DNA of 64,000 nt from Paenibacillus sp. FSL R7-0273 (GTDB lineage: Bacteria > Bacillota > Bacilli > Paenibacillales > Paenibacillaceae), in contig NZ_CP009283.1 in assembly GCF_000758625.1 (NCBI RefSeq), positions 3,545,501 through 3,609,500 on the forward strand, given 5' to 3'. Both the position numbers and the translations under genes were made by a program. Positions 23,900-33,567 of this stretch are shown here, piece after piece. The notes under the pieces were generated by a model. That model worked only from the letters and a program-made list of their open reading frames with translations. It did no database searches and was not told the origin of the DNA. Position 1 is the first letter of the stretch. Every line of letters starts with the position of its first letter.

Positions 23900-26710
23900 T
23901 TGTATACAATGATCAATCTTGAAGGTAAGTGGAAGCTGCAGCTGGATGCAGACAAGCAAGGGCTGGTATTGCCGTTCTCAGACACCATTGATTTACCGGG
24001 AACGACCTCATATGCGCGTAAGGGTCCGAAGAATGAGAAGACGCTGATCAGCGCCCTGACGGATGAATATCTGTTCGAGGGTCAAGCCTGGTTCTCCAGG
24101 GAAATTGAAATACCGGAGGAGCTGGCGGGCAAAAGCTGCAGGCTGTATTTGGAGCGGACCCGGATGACAACGCTTTATCTGGACGGTACGGAAATCGGCA
24201 GCCGGAACAGCCTGAACACCGCCCATATCTATGATCTGGGCAAGCTGGCGGCTGGCAGTCATACCGTGACTGTCTGCGTCAGCAACACAGGCTATCCCAC
24301 CAAAGGCGGGCATTTAACCTCAGAGGATACCCAGACGAACTGGAATGGCATTACCGGGCGGCTGGAGCTGCAATTTTTCGGGGAGTCTTATTTAAGTGAT
24401 ATCCGTCTTACCCCTGATGTAGCTAACCGTTCAGTCCGGATTACAGCCATGCTTAATGGAAGCGCTGAAGCTGAGCTGAATGTATCTGCTGCAAGCTTTA
24501 ACGGAGCTGGGGGAGCCGTGCATTCAGCGGTCAGCAAGTCCTACACCTTCGAACCGGGAGCATTCAGCTTTGAATATAGCCTGGGAGCAGATGCGCTGCT
24601 CTGGAGTGAGTTTGCGCCGAATCTCTACAAGGTGAATCTTACATTGAACAGCGGGGATAGCGCTCCGGAGGACCGTAACGAGCTGATCTTCGGCTTGCGG
24701 GAGTTCAAGGCGGCTGGCGATAAATTTGCCATCAACGGACAGAAGACCTTTCTGCGCGGCAAGCATGACGGCCTGATTTTTCCGCTGACCGGCTTTGCGC
24801 CGACCGATGTGGAGGAATGGGTGAGAATTCTCGGGATTTCCAAATCCTATGGAATCAACCATTACCGGTTCCACACCTGCTGTCCGCCGGAAGCGGCCTT
24901 TACGGCAGCAGACCTGCTCGGAATCTACATGGAGCCTGAGCTGCCGTTCTGGGGTACCATTACGGAGCCGTCTGACGATAACCACAATCAGGCTGAGCAG
25001 GATTATCTGGTGAGCGAGGGCTATGCCATACTGCAGGCGTTCGGCAACCATCCGTCCTTTGTGATGATGTCTCTGGGCAATGAGCTGTGGGGCAGCAGAG
25101 CCAAGATCGACTCCATTCTTAAGGAATATAAAACCTTTGACAGCAGACCGCTTTACACACAGGGCTCAAATAATCACCAGTGGGTGCCGGAAATTCTGGA
25201 GCATGAGGACTTTTTCTGCGGAGTGCGGTTCTCCAGAAGCCGGTTGTTCAGAGGCTCGTATGCAATGTGTGATGCGCCGCTGGGTCATGTCCAGACCGCT
25301 GTTCCGGGTACTATGAAGGATTACGACGACCAGTTTGTTCCGCCGGTACAGGCGAAGGACGCTGACGAAGCCGCAGGAACCGGCGGCGAGATCCAGATCC
25401 AATACGGCACCGAAGCCAAAACTGTACAGGCGGACGATGCCTCAGGTGAATGGATTCCGAACATTCCGGTTATCTCGCATGAGATCGGCCAATATGCGAC
25501 CTTCCCGGATTTTGAGGAGATCGCTAAATACAGCGGGCCGCTTAAGGCCAAGAACTTTGAAATTTTCCGGGAGCGGCTGGAGAAGAACGGACTTGGCCAT
25601 CTTGCGGCCAAATACTTTGCAGCCTCAGGGAAGCTTGCTGCAGCCTGCTACAAGGAAGAGCTGGAGGCAGCCTTCCGGACCAGACGGCTTGCCGGCTTCC
25701 AGCTGCTGGATCTGCAGGATTTCAGCGGACAGGGCACCGCGCTGGTCGGTATTCTGGATGCTTTTATGGACTCCAAAGGGATGATCACGGCGGAGGAATG
25801 GCGGACCTTCTGCAATGATGCAGTCCTGCTGGCCAGATTCCCGAAATTCAACTATATGAGCGGAGAGCTGTTCCATGCGGATATTGAACTGAGCTGGTTC
25901 CGCGGCGCCGCGCCGGACAGTCTGGAGCTGAACTGGGAGCTTGGCGGAGACAACGGGATTGTGGGAAGCGGCACTATTGTAGCGGATAGCGCGGGCGAAG
26001 CCAATTATTATCAAATGGGTATGGTTGATTTCGTGCTGCCTGCTGTTGCTGCAATGACAGCCGTTAAGCTGAGCCTGCAGCTTGCCGGTACGGACATCCA
26101 TAAGAGCTATGACCTGTGGATTTATCCTGAGCTGGACAGTACCGGGCTGGACAGTGTTCATGTATTTAAGGAGCTGGGCGCTCATGCGCAGGCGCTGCTG
26201 GAGCAGGGCGAAAATGTACTGCTGATGCCTGATCCCGATTCTCTGAATAATGCTATCCAAGGCTTTTATAGTACCGATTTCTGGTGCTACCCGATGTTCC
26301 GCTCGATCTCTGAGAGCATGAACCGGCCGGTGCCGGTCGGCACGATGGGTCTGCTGATTGATAACAGTCATCCCGTGCTCCGCAGCTTTCCGAGTGAAGA
26401 GCATTCCACCTACCCTTGGTGGAGCATCATCGAGCATTCGAAATCACTGATACTGGACGGCACGGATCAAAGCTGGAGTCCGGTTGTCCAGACGATCGAC
26501 AATTTCGAACGCAATCACAAGCTAGGCTTCCTGCTGGAATGCCGCGCGGGTGCAGGGAAGCTGTTAATCTGCCCGCTTGATGCCGATAAAGCTGCAGAAA
26601 CTCCAGAAGGCAGACAGTTCCTGTCCAGCCTGACCAGCTATATGGGCTCTGAGGAATTTAATCCTGAATATGTGTCAACAATAGAGGAGCTGCAGCGGAT
26701 TATTCAATAG
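23900..26710 (+). CDS. Glycoside hydrolase family 2 protein (beta-galactosidase/glucuronidase-like)
   Basis: AGGAG at 23887-23891 best serves the TTG at 23900 (936 aa); GTG 23891 overlaps the site and ATG 23909 is far from it. No signal peptide, so it is cytosolic. The N-terminal sugar-binding jelly roll includes INLEGKWKLQLD, FSREIEIPEEL and LYLDGTEIGSRNSL. An immunoglobulin-like domain and TIM barrel follow (FAINGQKTFLRGKHDG), with acid/base Glu at about 395 (MSLGNELWG) and a candidate nucleophile Glu at about 528 (ISHEIGQY). About 300 further residues form an extra C-terminal region. The substrate is unknown; context suggests a beta-linked sugar processed with the oxidoreductases. Confidence 0.8.
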   Translation: MYTMINLEGKWKLQLDADKQGLVLPFSDTIDLPGTTSYARKGPKNEKTLISALTDEYLFEGQAWFSREIEIPEELAGKSCRLYLERTRMTTLYLDGTEIGSRNSLNTAHIYDLGKLAAGSHTVTVCVSNTGYPTKGGHLTSEDTQTNWNGITGRLELQFFGESYLSDIRLTPDVANRSVRITAMLNGSAEAELNVSAASFNGAGGAVHSAVSKSYTFEPGAFSFEYSLGADALLWSEFAPNLYKVNLTLNSGDSAPEDRNELIFGLREFKAAGDKFAINGQKTFLRGKHDGLIFPLTGFAPTDVEEWVRILGISKSYGINHYRFHTCCPPEAAFTAADLLGIYMEPELPFWGTITEPSDDNHNQAEQDYLVSEGYAILQAFGNHPSFVMMSLGNELWGSRAKIDSILKEYKTFDSRPLYTQGSNNHQWVPEILEHEDFFCGVRFSRSRLFRGSYAMCDAPLGHVQTAVPGTMKDYDDQFVPPVQAKDADEAAGTGGEIQIQYGTEAKTVQADDASGEWIPNIPVISHEIGQYATFPDFEEIAKYSGPLKAKNFEIFRERLEKNGLGHLAAKYFAASGKLAAACYKEELEAAFRTRRLAGFQLLDLQDFSGQGTALVGILDAFMDSKGMITAEEWRTFCNDAVLLARFPKFNYMSGELFHADIELSWFRGAAPDSLELNWELGGDNGIVGSGTIVADSAGEANYYQMGMVDFVLPAVAAMTAVKLSLQLAGTDIHKSYDLWIYPELDSTGLDSVHVFKELGAHAQALLEQGENVLLMPDPDSLNNAIQGFYSTDFWCYPMFRSISESMNRPVPVGTMGLLIDNSHPVLRSFPSEEHSTYPWWSIIEHSKSLILDGTDQSWSPVVQTIDNFERNHKLGFLLECRAGAGKLLICPLDADKAAETPEGRQFLSSLTSYMGSEEFNPEYVSTIEELQRIIQ

Positions 26711-26799
26711 ATAGTCCGGCCTGGTGCCATTTACCAGTCCCCTGCCGTAAAAATAATGTTATGGTAGAGGACAGCAATGGATACGAGGTGATAGGCTTT

Positions 26800-27693
26800 A
26801 TGAGTAAAAAACACTGCTTGTTCTGTGATGCGATTGTTCCGATCGAACGGGAAGGGGAATACGACCGCTATCTGGGCTGCTCCTGCTCGCCGGGCGGGCA
26901 TTATGATCTGCATATGGACAGCTATGAGGTAATTAATGCGCTGCCGCATCCCGCCAAGCGGGATTTGCTGCACATCATATCGGCTTACATCAGGGAGAAG
27001 ACAGACTGCGGCGAGGCGGTTTATCTGTCGGCCGGTGACCTGGAGCCAATAGCAGGCAGCCCCAAAACTCCTGTGACCATCGAGGATAAGGGGAGCCGGC
27101 TGCTGCAGTTTCTATACAGGCACTCGGATGCTCCCGGTCATCCGGTTATGATTCATCCGCTGTCGTCCAGCTATAACCTGACCTATTCCCCTAATCTGCA
27201 GGAATTGGTCTATATCATAGACAAGCTTGCTACTGAACAGCTGCTTATCCGCGAGGGGATGAATTTTCAGCTTACACAGCAGGGCTGGAATGAAGCCGCT
27301 GCAAGTGCAGGCGGGAAGAAGCTGAAGCCCTGCTGTGTGCTGCTTGGCGGAGATGAGGAGCAATACAGCCTGTGGCAGGATAATCTGCTGCCTGTAATCG
27401 GCCAGTATGGTTATCTGCCGGAGATTCTCAGGCATCCGGCCCGTCCGGAGAGCGGACAGTATACGCTGGGACAGCTTGCAGAGAGCAGGCTGATTGTTGC
27501 GGACCTGACCGGACGGCCTGCCGGTGTCTATTTTGCCGCCGGCTATGCGCTGGGGCTGGATATTCCGGTAATCTGGACTGTGCACAGCAGCAGTGCGGCA
27601 CAGCTCGATGTCCAGCTGCAGGACATCCGTCCGCTGGTATGGGATACAGCAGAAGAGCTTGCTGTGCTCATCCGGCAGAAGCTTACTAAATAG
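26800..27693 (+). CDS. Zinc-ribbon-like N-terminus plus nucleoside deoxyribosyltransferase-like C-terminus, unknown function
   Basis: A GAGGTGA site supports ATG 26800 (297 aa). The N-terminus has paired cysteines (HCLFCDAIVPIE and LGCSCSPGGHYDLH) that look like a metal-binding knuckle. The middle (residues about 60-170) is helical and may be winged-helix-like. The C-terminus has a Rossmannoid segment, LAESRLIVADLTGRPAGVYFAAGYALGLDIPVIWTV, whose ADLT and G-x-x-F/Y-x-x-G-x-A pattern resembles nucleoside 2-deoxyribosyltransferase/TIR-like folds. It could cleave or sense a nucleotide, but no function can be assigned. It is a single gene between GH2 and a ROK regulator. Confidence 0.5.
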   Translation: MSKKHCLFCDAIVPIEREGEYDRYLGCSCSPGGHYDLHMDSYEVINALPHPAKRDLLHIISAYIREKTDCGEAVYLSAGDLEPIAGSPKTPVTIEDKGSRLLQFLYRHSDAPGHPVMIHPLSSSYNLTYSPNLQELVYIIDKLATEQLLIREGMNFQLTQQGWNEAAASAGGKKLKPCCVLLGGDEEQYSLWQDNLLPVIGQYGYLPEILRHPARPESGQYTLGQLAESRLIVADLTGRPAGVYFAAGYALGLDIPVIWTVHSSSAAQLDVQLQDIRPLVWDTAEELAVLIRQKLTK

Positions 27694-27727
27694 CGATGAA
27701 TCCGGTGAATAACCGGTATAAACGAAG

Positions 27728-27766
27728 AACAGCCAGTGCCGAATCTAAGATCCGGTACTGGCTGTT
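27728..27766. terminator. Bidirectional hairpin between convergent genes
   Basis: AACAGCCAGT pairs with ACTGGCTGTT, extended inward by CCG/CGG and ATCT/AGAT. T-content after it is modest on both strands, so termination is likely but not strong. Confidence 0.6.
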
Positions 27767-27791
27767 GCTCTGTATAGCGAGCATAAGCATG

Positions 27792-28982
27792 TTAATTCAA
27801 TTGCCATTCGTGAAGCAGCATGATTGCTGCTCCGGTCGCCACAGCTTCATCCCTGAGCGCGCCTTGCGTAAATACGGGACTGTATTCCGGATAACGGTAG
27901 GTATTCTTTTGAGCCACTTCTACAGCTGTGCTGAATACCAGCGGATCGGCATTGACCAGCGGACCGCCGAGAATGACATATTCCGGATGGAAGGTATTAA
28001 TCAGATTGGCCAGCCCGATGCCCAGATAGTGCGCCGTTTCAGTGAACTGTTCCTTAACGAGCATATCGCCCTGCGCGAGCGCCTCAGCCAGTGCAGGGAA
28101 CGTAAGACGTTCAGGAGCCAGGTCTGAGAGCAGGCTGCTGCGGCCTCCGGCAAGCTGGCTGCGGATACGCTCCTCAAGTGAGGGAATGGATACGTACGCC
28201 TCCAGCGCACCGTAGTTTCCTTTGCCGCGCAGCCGCGGACCTTCCGTACGGATGATCATTTGTCCGACAGCACCCTCAGTATCAACAGCACCGCGGATTA
28301 TTTGGCCGCCGGACATCAGGCCGGAACGGATGTTAACACCGGCATGGACATAGAGCGCATGCTCCACCTTCTGCTCGCGAAAGGCCCAGTGCTCACCGAG
28401 CAGAGCTGTATTTGCCCCGTTGTCGAGTCTGGCCGGAATGCCCAGGCGTGCAGTAAGCAGCTCACATACCGGAACGTTCTTCCAGGCAGGAGAGGGGAAC
28501 AGCTCGGGTTCAAGGATAACGCCGTTTTTCTGGTCCAGCGGGCCAACGGCACCGACACCGATACCCAGAAGCTGATCCGCTGTAATCCCCTCCCTGTCCA
28601 GAAACTCACCGGCAGCCTCTCCGACGAGCTCCACCAGCCGCCCTGGCGTCATTTGTGCATCCATCTCCCAGCGTGTCAGCGACAGCGTCTTCAGATGAAG
28701 ATCGTACAGCCCAAGCTTGGAGTACAATCTGGATATTTCAAGCCCCAGCAGATAGCGGTGCTTAGGATTAGTCTGGAACAGAATCGGCTTTCTTCCGCCG
28801 GTAGAGCTGCCAAAACCGGAGACGATGATCAGCCCCTGTGCGATCATGTCTTCGAGAAGCCGGGTTAGGCTGCTGCTGGCTACCGCGAAATGCTGCAGCA
28901 GATCGGCCTTCGAAACGGTACCGTGCTCGAAGATCCGCTCATATACCTGTTTTTTGATTGAAGGAGCAGCATGTGTAATCAT
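27792..28982 (-). CDS. ROK-family (NagC/XylR-type) transcriptional repressor
   Basis: The 396-aa protein begins with a winged helix (IFEHGTVSKADLLQHFAVASSSLTRLLEDMIAQG, about residues 17-52) followed by a ROK actin-like fold: GFGSSTGGRKPILFQ, LLGIGVGAVGPLD, ARLDNGANTALLGEHW and VILGGPLVNADPL. ROK repressors bind a sugar and release DNA at glycoside-utilisation genes. The zinc-binding CxCGxxGC motif usual in ROK kinases is not seen, consistent with a regulator. It is divergent from the chemoreceptor gene; its targets are probably nearby carbohydrate genes. Confidence 0.85.
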   Translation of the reverse strand: MITHAAPSIKKQVYERIFEHGTVSKADLLQHFAVASSSLTRLLEDMIAQGLIIVSGFGSSTGGRKPILFQTNPKHRYLLGLEISRLYSKLGLYDLHLKTLSLTRWEMDAQMTPGRLVELVGEAAGEFLDREGITADQLLGIGVGAVGPLDQKNGVILEPELFPSPAWKNVPVCELLTARLGIPARLDNGANTALLGEHWAFREQKVEHALYVHAGVNIRSGLMSGGQIIRGAVDTEGAVGQMIIRTEGPRLRGKGNYGALEAYVSIPSLEERIRSQLAGGRSSLLSDLAPERLTFPALAEALAQGDMLVKEQFTETAHYLGIGLANLINTFHPEYVILGGPLVNADPLVFSTAVEVAQKNTYRYPEYSPVFTQGALRDEAVATGAAIMLLHEWQLN

Positions 28983-29210
28983 ATGTATACATTCTCCATT
29001 TCCAAGTCGGATAGTCGGGTTATTTCAAGTATAGCCGGGGACATCCGTTTTTTCTAGTCAATCATCCTAAAGCTGCAAAATTTGATTGTTGAAAAAAAGG
29101 ATTTTCAGAAAAGTTGTCGAAATTTTCCGGTAGAGGGACATTTGTCATTGCAAACACTGCTATTCCCTACTATATAATACGCATTTGCGCTGCGCGAAAG
29201 GAAAGTCTCC

Positions 29211-30968
29211 ATGCTTGCTTTTATCCGTACAAGTCTGATTGCCCGGATTCTCTGTGTCACAGCAGCCGTTATTCTGTGTATTACAGCCGGTAATATCGCT
29301 ATTCAACGGGCGAACACCGGGTCTGCCGTTCAAGGGACCATCAGCAGCTACAACATGAGCATTGCCGGCAGTTATGCTTCTCAGCTCAATACCGGAAGGT
29401 ACAGTGACTTTCTGGCAGATCCGCAGGAGACAGAGCTCTACTGGTCACTGCGCAACGAGCTGGACCAGTTCCGTGAATCCATCGGGGCCCGTTATGTATA
29501 TTTTGTCAGGATTGATGAAGCCGGCCAGCCGCTGCTCATGATTGACGGCAGGCCGGAAGGAGACCCGCTGGCCTCACCGATCAATGAGCAGACCGATATG
29601 CCTGCATCTGCGGTTGAGGCTGTACAGGCCGGAGAGAATGCCAGCTCAGAGCTGATCAAAAATCCGGAATACGGGGATTATATCTCAGCCTTTGTTCCGG
29701 TCAAAAATGATCAGGGTGAGCTGATCGGCGCACTGGGGATCGATACAGATGTGTCTGTCCTCAGCACTTTAACCGGGGATGTGCTGCTCCAGAGTCTTCC
29801 GCTATACGGTATTATTCTGGCTGTATCCCTGACTGCGCTGGCCGTTCTCGCCTGGTTCGTGACCCGGTCGCTGCGCCCGCTGCATACGATAACGGCAGGC
29901 GCAGAATCGATGGCTGCCGGTGATCTGGCCGAAGCCTCCCGGATTCTGCACGGCCGGCCCGTTACCTCCCGGGATGAAATCGGTACGGCCTATCAGGCAA
30001 TGCTCAAGATGTCTGAAGAACTGAACACACGGGTAAAGGGCATGGTGTTTAACGTGTCCACAGCCTCGGATTACCTGTACGGTACCTCGGAGACCTTCAG
30101 CAGAAATGCAGACGATGTGCTGCGGATGAGTGAGACGGTCAACGGAAAAATCGGAGATATATTCGCCGGAGCAAGCACGCAGACGGAGGGTGCACAGAGC
30201 AGTGCACTGGCAATGGATGAAATGGCGCAAGGCATTGCCAGGATATCCTCTTCGGCTGCTTCTGTATCCGGTTCTGCCGTCGAAGCGCTGGATAAGGTGA
30301 ACGTCTCACAGACGGCGGTATCAGAGATGAACCGGCAGATGAAGTCCATTGCTGAATCGACGCATGAGACGCTGGATATGGCCACACAGCTTCAGGGCTA
30401 TGCAGCAGAGATTGAAGGCGCGCTCCTTGCCATCCGGCAGTTCGCTGACCAGACCAAGCTGCTGGCGCTTAATGCATCCATTGAGGCTGCCAGGGCCGGA
30501 GAGCACGGGCGCGGATTTACGGTTGTTGCCGGAGAAGTGCGCAAGCTGGCGGAGGGCTCCTCGGCTGCAGTGGAGCGTGTTGCGGACCTGCTGACCCAGA
30601 TAGGCAATGCCTCTTCAGGTATCGGTACCAGGATGGAGGGGGCTTCCAGGGAAGTGACGGAAGGTGTACATATGTCAGCCGGGGCGGAGGAAGCGCTGCT
30701 TCAGGCCTCTGCCGCATTCCGCGAAGTGGCGGAGCAGATTATTGACGTCTCTGCTACAGCCGAGCAGCTGTCTGCGGGCTCAGAGGAGGTTGCCGCTGCA
30801 GTAGGCAGCATGGCGATGATTGCCGGAGGGGTGTCGGAGCAGACCCGGCAGATCCGTGAGCTGACCGACCTGCAGCTCGAGAAGATCAGAGAGGTATATG
30901 ATGCTTCCATGGTGATCAGTGCAAATACAAATGATATGCGGGATGCAATCCGCCAGGTCCGGGTGTAA
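29211..30968 (+). CDS. Methyl-accepting chemotaxis protein
   Basis: The protein is 585 aa. Transmembrane helix 1 spans about residues 7-28, an extracellular sensor region runs from about 30 to 195 (with [19 protein letters not shown] and [21 protein letters not shown], resembling a CACHE-type fold), and helix 2 covers about 197-219. A HAMP domain follows, then a long signalling coiled coil. The conserved hairpin tip reads [37 protein letters not shown]. It should relay ligand binding to CheA. AAAGGAAAG precedes the ATG. Ligand unknown; the sugar-gene context suggests a carbohydrate cue at most. Confidence 0.9.
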   Translation: MLAFIRTSLIARILCVTAAVILCITAGNIAIQRANTGSAVQGTISSYNMSIAGSYASQLNTGRYSDFLADPQETELYWSLRNELDQFRESIGARYVYFVRIDEAGQPLLMIDGRPEGDPLASPINEQTDMPASAVEAVQAGENASSELIKNPEYGDYISAFVPVKNDQGELIGALGIDTDVSVLSTLTGDVLLQSLPLYGIILAVSLTALAVLAWFVTRSLRPLHTITAGAESMAAGDLAEASRILHGRPVTSRDEIGTAYQAMLKMSEELNTRVKGMVFNVSTASDYLYGTSETFSRNADDVLRMSETVNGKIGDIFAGASTQTEGAQSSALAMDEMAQGIARISSSAASVSGSAVEALDKVNVSQTAVSEMNRQMKSIAESTHETLDMATQLQGYAAEIEGALLAIRQFADQTKLLALNASIEAARAGEHGRGFTVVAGEVRKLAEGSSAAVERVADLLTQIGNASSGIGTRMEGASREVTEGVHMSAGAEEALLQASAAFREVAEQIIDVSATAEQLSAGSEEVAAAVGSMAMIAGGVSEQTRQIRELTDLQLEKIREVYDASMVISANTNDMRDAIRQVRV

Positions 30969-30990
30969 AGCCGGAATCAAACTATAGCAG

Positions 30991-31036
30991 AACGGCTGCA
31001 GCCTTCCGTAACAGGAGGGCGCAGCCGTTTTTTATA
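30991..31036 (+). terminator. Intrinsic terminator after the chemoreceptor gene
   Basis: AACGGCTGC pairs with GCAGCCGTT, with inner CCTTCC/GGAGG pairing, followed by TTTTTTATAT. Confidence 0.85.
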
Positions 31037-31161
31037 TACCTGCCCGGCGCGTTTGTGTGCGTCCAGTCCGGTATTCACTTCAGGCTGAACATGTTATAGT
31101 AAAGTTTGGGAAACGGCAAACCTATCATTGCCGATAATAATAACAGGAGTGGATTCCATTT

Positions 31162-31815
31162 ATGATCTCTCGCAAAATGTACCGGGGAATATGGAAAGAG
31201 GGTCAAGCGGCGGACGGCCTGGCAGCCTTGCAGAATGATTCAGCAGCCAGACAGCTGGTTGAGGATGGCAGGCTGATGACGGCTGCGGCATTTTCCTGGG
31301 AGAATAACGTGTTTCTCTATTATGAATGCACCGGAACAGAGATAGAGCCTGCCTTGGTGGCTGGCACCGCCGGATCCTATCTGATTGACTGGGAGGGGGA
31401 AGCGTCTCCCCGGAAGTGGATTGAAATGATTGATGTCTTTCACTTTAATGAACCGGCCGGCTATGAGCATTGGCTGCGTAAGGCGGCAGTTGAGCGGCGC
31501 GGGGGCAGAGTTGCCCATCTGAAGCGCGAAAAGGTTGCCAGTTATATCTATTATCATTACCAGCTGCAGGAGGAGCGGGCGTTCCACGGCAATAAATACG
31601 ATATCATCGCGATGCATGAGAATCTGCTGTTCGGCTATCAGGAATTTCCGTCAGTAGTGGAAGAGCCTGTAGTTCCGGGAAGGCTGAACACCAAAGGAAC
31701 CCCGGTACCATGGGAAGACTCCCGCATGGATCAGCATTTCCAGCCCTGGGAGGACGACGGCTATTTGTATTTCAAGCCGGTTGAGACCGTATTCGCCTAT
31801 TACATAGAAGGCTGA
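31162..31815 (+). CDS. Hypothetical protein, possibly two alpha+beta barrel repeats (217 aa)
   Basis: I do not recognise the family with confidence. The protein is cytosolic, rich in Trp, Tyr and His, and looks like two related alpha/beta halves: each contains a helix with G-x-E-H-W/F-like residues (FHFNEPAGYEHWLRKAA and YIYYHYQLQEERAFHGNKYD). This could be a dimeric alpha-beta barrel (mutarotase-like) fold, but that is inference. AGGAG lies upstream. It is followed 60 bases later by a GH5 gene on the same strand, so a sugar-related role is plausible. Confidence 0.5.
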   Translation: MISRKMYRGIWKEGQAADGLAALQNDSAARQLVEDGRLMTAAAFSWENNVFLYYECTGTEIEPALVAGTAGSYLIDWEGEASPRKWIEMIDVFHFNEPAGYEHWLRKAAVERRGGRVAHLKREKVASYIYYHYQLQEERAFHGNKYDIIAMHENLLFGYQEFPSVVEEPVVPGRLNTKGTPVPWEDSRMDQHFQPWEDDGYLYFKPVETVFAYYIEG

Positions 31816-31875
31816 ATCACATGTAAGACTTATTGTAACCGCTTCATATAATGCTGCAGGAGGACGATCGGACAG

Positions 31876-33498
31876 ATGAATGAGAAGATGAGCAGCTCCA
31901 GAGTCACCGGATTTCTTAGGGCAGAGGGCAGGACGGTCGTGAACGGCAAGGGCGAAGAGGTGCTTCTCACCGGCTGGGGGCTTGGCAACTGGCTGCTTCC
32001 TGAAGGCTATATGTGGACTACTGACGGCAACAGCCGGTTTGACCGTCCTGCGCGGATTGAGGCTGTTATCCGTGAACTGGCGGGAACTAAGTACGCTGAG
32101 CAGTTCTGGGCGGCCTTCCGCAACAGCTACATTGCCAGAGAGGATATCCGGCTGATGGCTGAGCAGGGTTATAATTCTGTGCGTATTCCGTTCAACTGGC
32201 GTATTTTGATGGAGGATGAGCCCGGAATTACCTGGAAAGAGGAGGGATTCCGGCTTATTGACCGCTGCCTGGACTGGTGTGAGGAATATAAGCTGTATGC
32301 TTTTCTGGACCTGCACGGCGCTCCGGGCGGCCAGACCGGCGCGAATATCGACGACTCAGTCGATGATGTGCCGAGGCTGTTCACAGATGAAGACAGCTGG
32401 AATAAAGGGATTGCGCTATGGACACAGCTGGCGAAGCGGTACAGGGACCGCTGGATTGTCGGCGGCTATGACCTGCTGAATGAACCGATTAAGACGCCGT
32501 CTGCCGGACAGGATTTTGACTATCTGGTTCCTAAGCTGGTCCAGTTTTACGAAGAGGCGGTTGCAGCCATCCGGGCTGTGGATGACAGGCACATGCTGTC
32601 TATCGAAGGGCATCACTGGGCGACAGACACAAGTATTTTCCACAAAAAATATGATGATAATATGATCATTCATTTTCACCGCTATGCCTGCTACCCGGAT
32701 CTCAGCTCTTTCACAGAATTCCTTGAAGTGTCTGAGAGATTGAATGCGCCGCTATGGCTGGGTGAGAGCGGTGAGAATCTGAACGAGTGGTATACCGCCA
32801 TCTATCCGCTGGCTGCGGAACTGAATATCGGCTACAACCTGTGGCCGTGGAAAAAGATGGACAACACCAGCTCGCCATATTCCGTTCATCTGCCGGAAGA
32901 CTGGAATCTGCTGATGGACTATACCCGAGGCGGTGCCCATCCCGGTTATGAGCAAGCCCAAGCCATTCTGGATCGGTATCTTGAGCATATCCGGGTTGAA
33001 AGCTGCCGGTATAATGCCGATGTGACCTATGCAGTGTTCAGAACGCCGGGGTGTACGGTCCGGGCAACCGATTTTGATGAGCTGCCGGGCAAAGGCCAGT
33101 CTTTCAGCGGGCTGCGAATGGAAGGAAACCCTTTTAAATACCGGACAGGGACCGGGATGCAGATTGTCGAGGAAATAGGGCGGGGGGATTTGACTAAACG
33201 TTTCTTCTTCGACGTATTGTGGGACCGGTTCGCTCTTGAGCTTGAAGGCGGAGAATTCGCCGTCTATACAATCAACGATACCCGGGAAGAGAGCAGCGTC
33301 TCCTTTATCTATAGCTGTAAGGAGCCTGCGGCTGTAGCTTTTTTTCAGGATGAGCGGGAAATAGCTTCATTGACACTTCAGCCAGGGGAGAATAAGCAGA
33401 CCATACAGGCGGTAGGGTTAGCGGCTGCCGGAAGCTCAAAGATAAAGGTTGAGGTCAGAGCAGGAGCTGTGCGGCTGGACCGGATTCTTTTTAAATGA
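31876..33498 (+). CDS. Glycoside hydrolase family 5 (cellulase-fold) enzyme, cytosolic
   Basis: This 540-aa protein has no signal peptide. The barrel shows GWGLGNWLLPEGYMW, GYNSVRIPFNWRI, FLDLHGAPGGQTG, YDLLNEPI with acid/base Glu203, HFHRYACYP and LWLGESGEN with nucleophile Glu297, the classic GH5 set of residues. The C-terminal ~150 residues form a beta-rich accessory domain. As a cytosolic enzyme it probably splits imported glucan- or mannan-type oligosaccharides. AGGAGG lies 14 bases before the ATG. Likely co-transcribed with the preceding hypothetical gene. Confidence 0.85.
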   Translation: MNEKMSSSRVTGFLRAEGRTVVNGKGEEVLLTGWGLGNWLLPEGYMWTTDGNSRFDRPARIEAVIRELAGTKYAEQFWAAFRNSYIAREDIRLMAEQGYNSVRIPFNWRILMEDEPGITWKEEGFRLIDRCLDWCEEYKLYAFLDLHGAPGGQTGANIDDSVDDVPRLFTDEDSWNKGIALWTQLAKRYRDRWIVGGYDLLNEPIKTPSAGQDFDYLVPKLVQFYEEAVAAIRAVDDRHMLSIEGHHWATDTSIFHKKYDDNMIIHFHRYACYPDLSSFTEFLEVSERLNAPLWLGESGENLNEWYTAIYPLAAELNIGYNLWPWKKMDNTSSPYSVHLPEDWNLLMDYTRGGAHPGYEQAQAILDRYLEHIRVESCRYNADVTYAVFRTPGCTVRATDFDELPGKGQSFSGLRMEGNPFKYRTGTGMQIVEEIGRGDLTKRFFFDVLWDRFALELEGGEFAVYTINDTREESSVSFIYSCKEPAAVAFFQDEREIASLTLQPGENKQTIQAVGLAAAGSSKIKVEVRAGAVRLDRILFK

Positions 33499-33509
33499 AA
33501 CAATAAACA

Positions 33510-33544
33510 AGCAGCGCTTCTCCGTCATCAGGGGAAGCGCTGCT
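33510..33544. terminator. Bidirectional terminator between GH5 and flavin reductase genes
   Basis: AGCAGCGCTTC and GAAGCGCTGCT are perfect 11-bp arms around a 13-base loop. On the minus strand the T-rich stretch TGTTTATTGTTT follows. Confidence 0.8.
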
Positions 33545-33567
33545 GTGCGCTGGAATGTTACATTGTA

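Noticed and set aside
25625..26437. A 270-codon minus-strand frame inside the GH2 gene
   Set aside because: Antisense shadow with His/Arg/Gln-rich composition and no start signals.
27696..28868. Plus-strand frames opposite the ROK regulator
   Set aside because: Antisense shadows; the minus-strand ROK protein has continuous family motifs.
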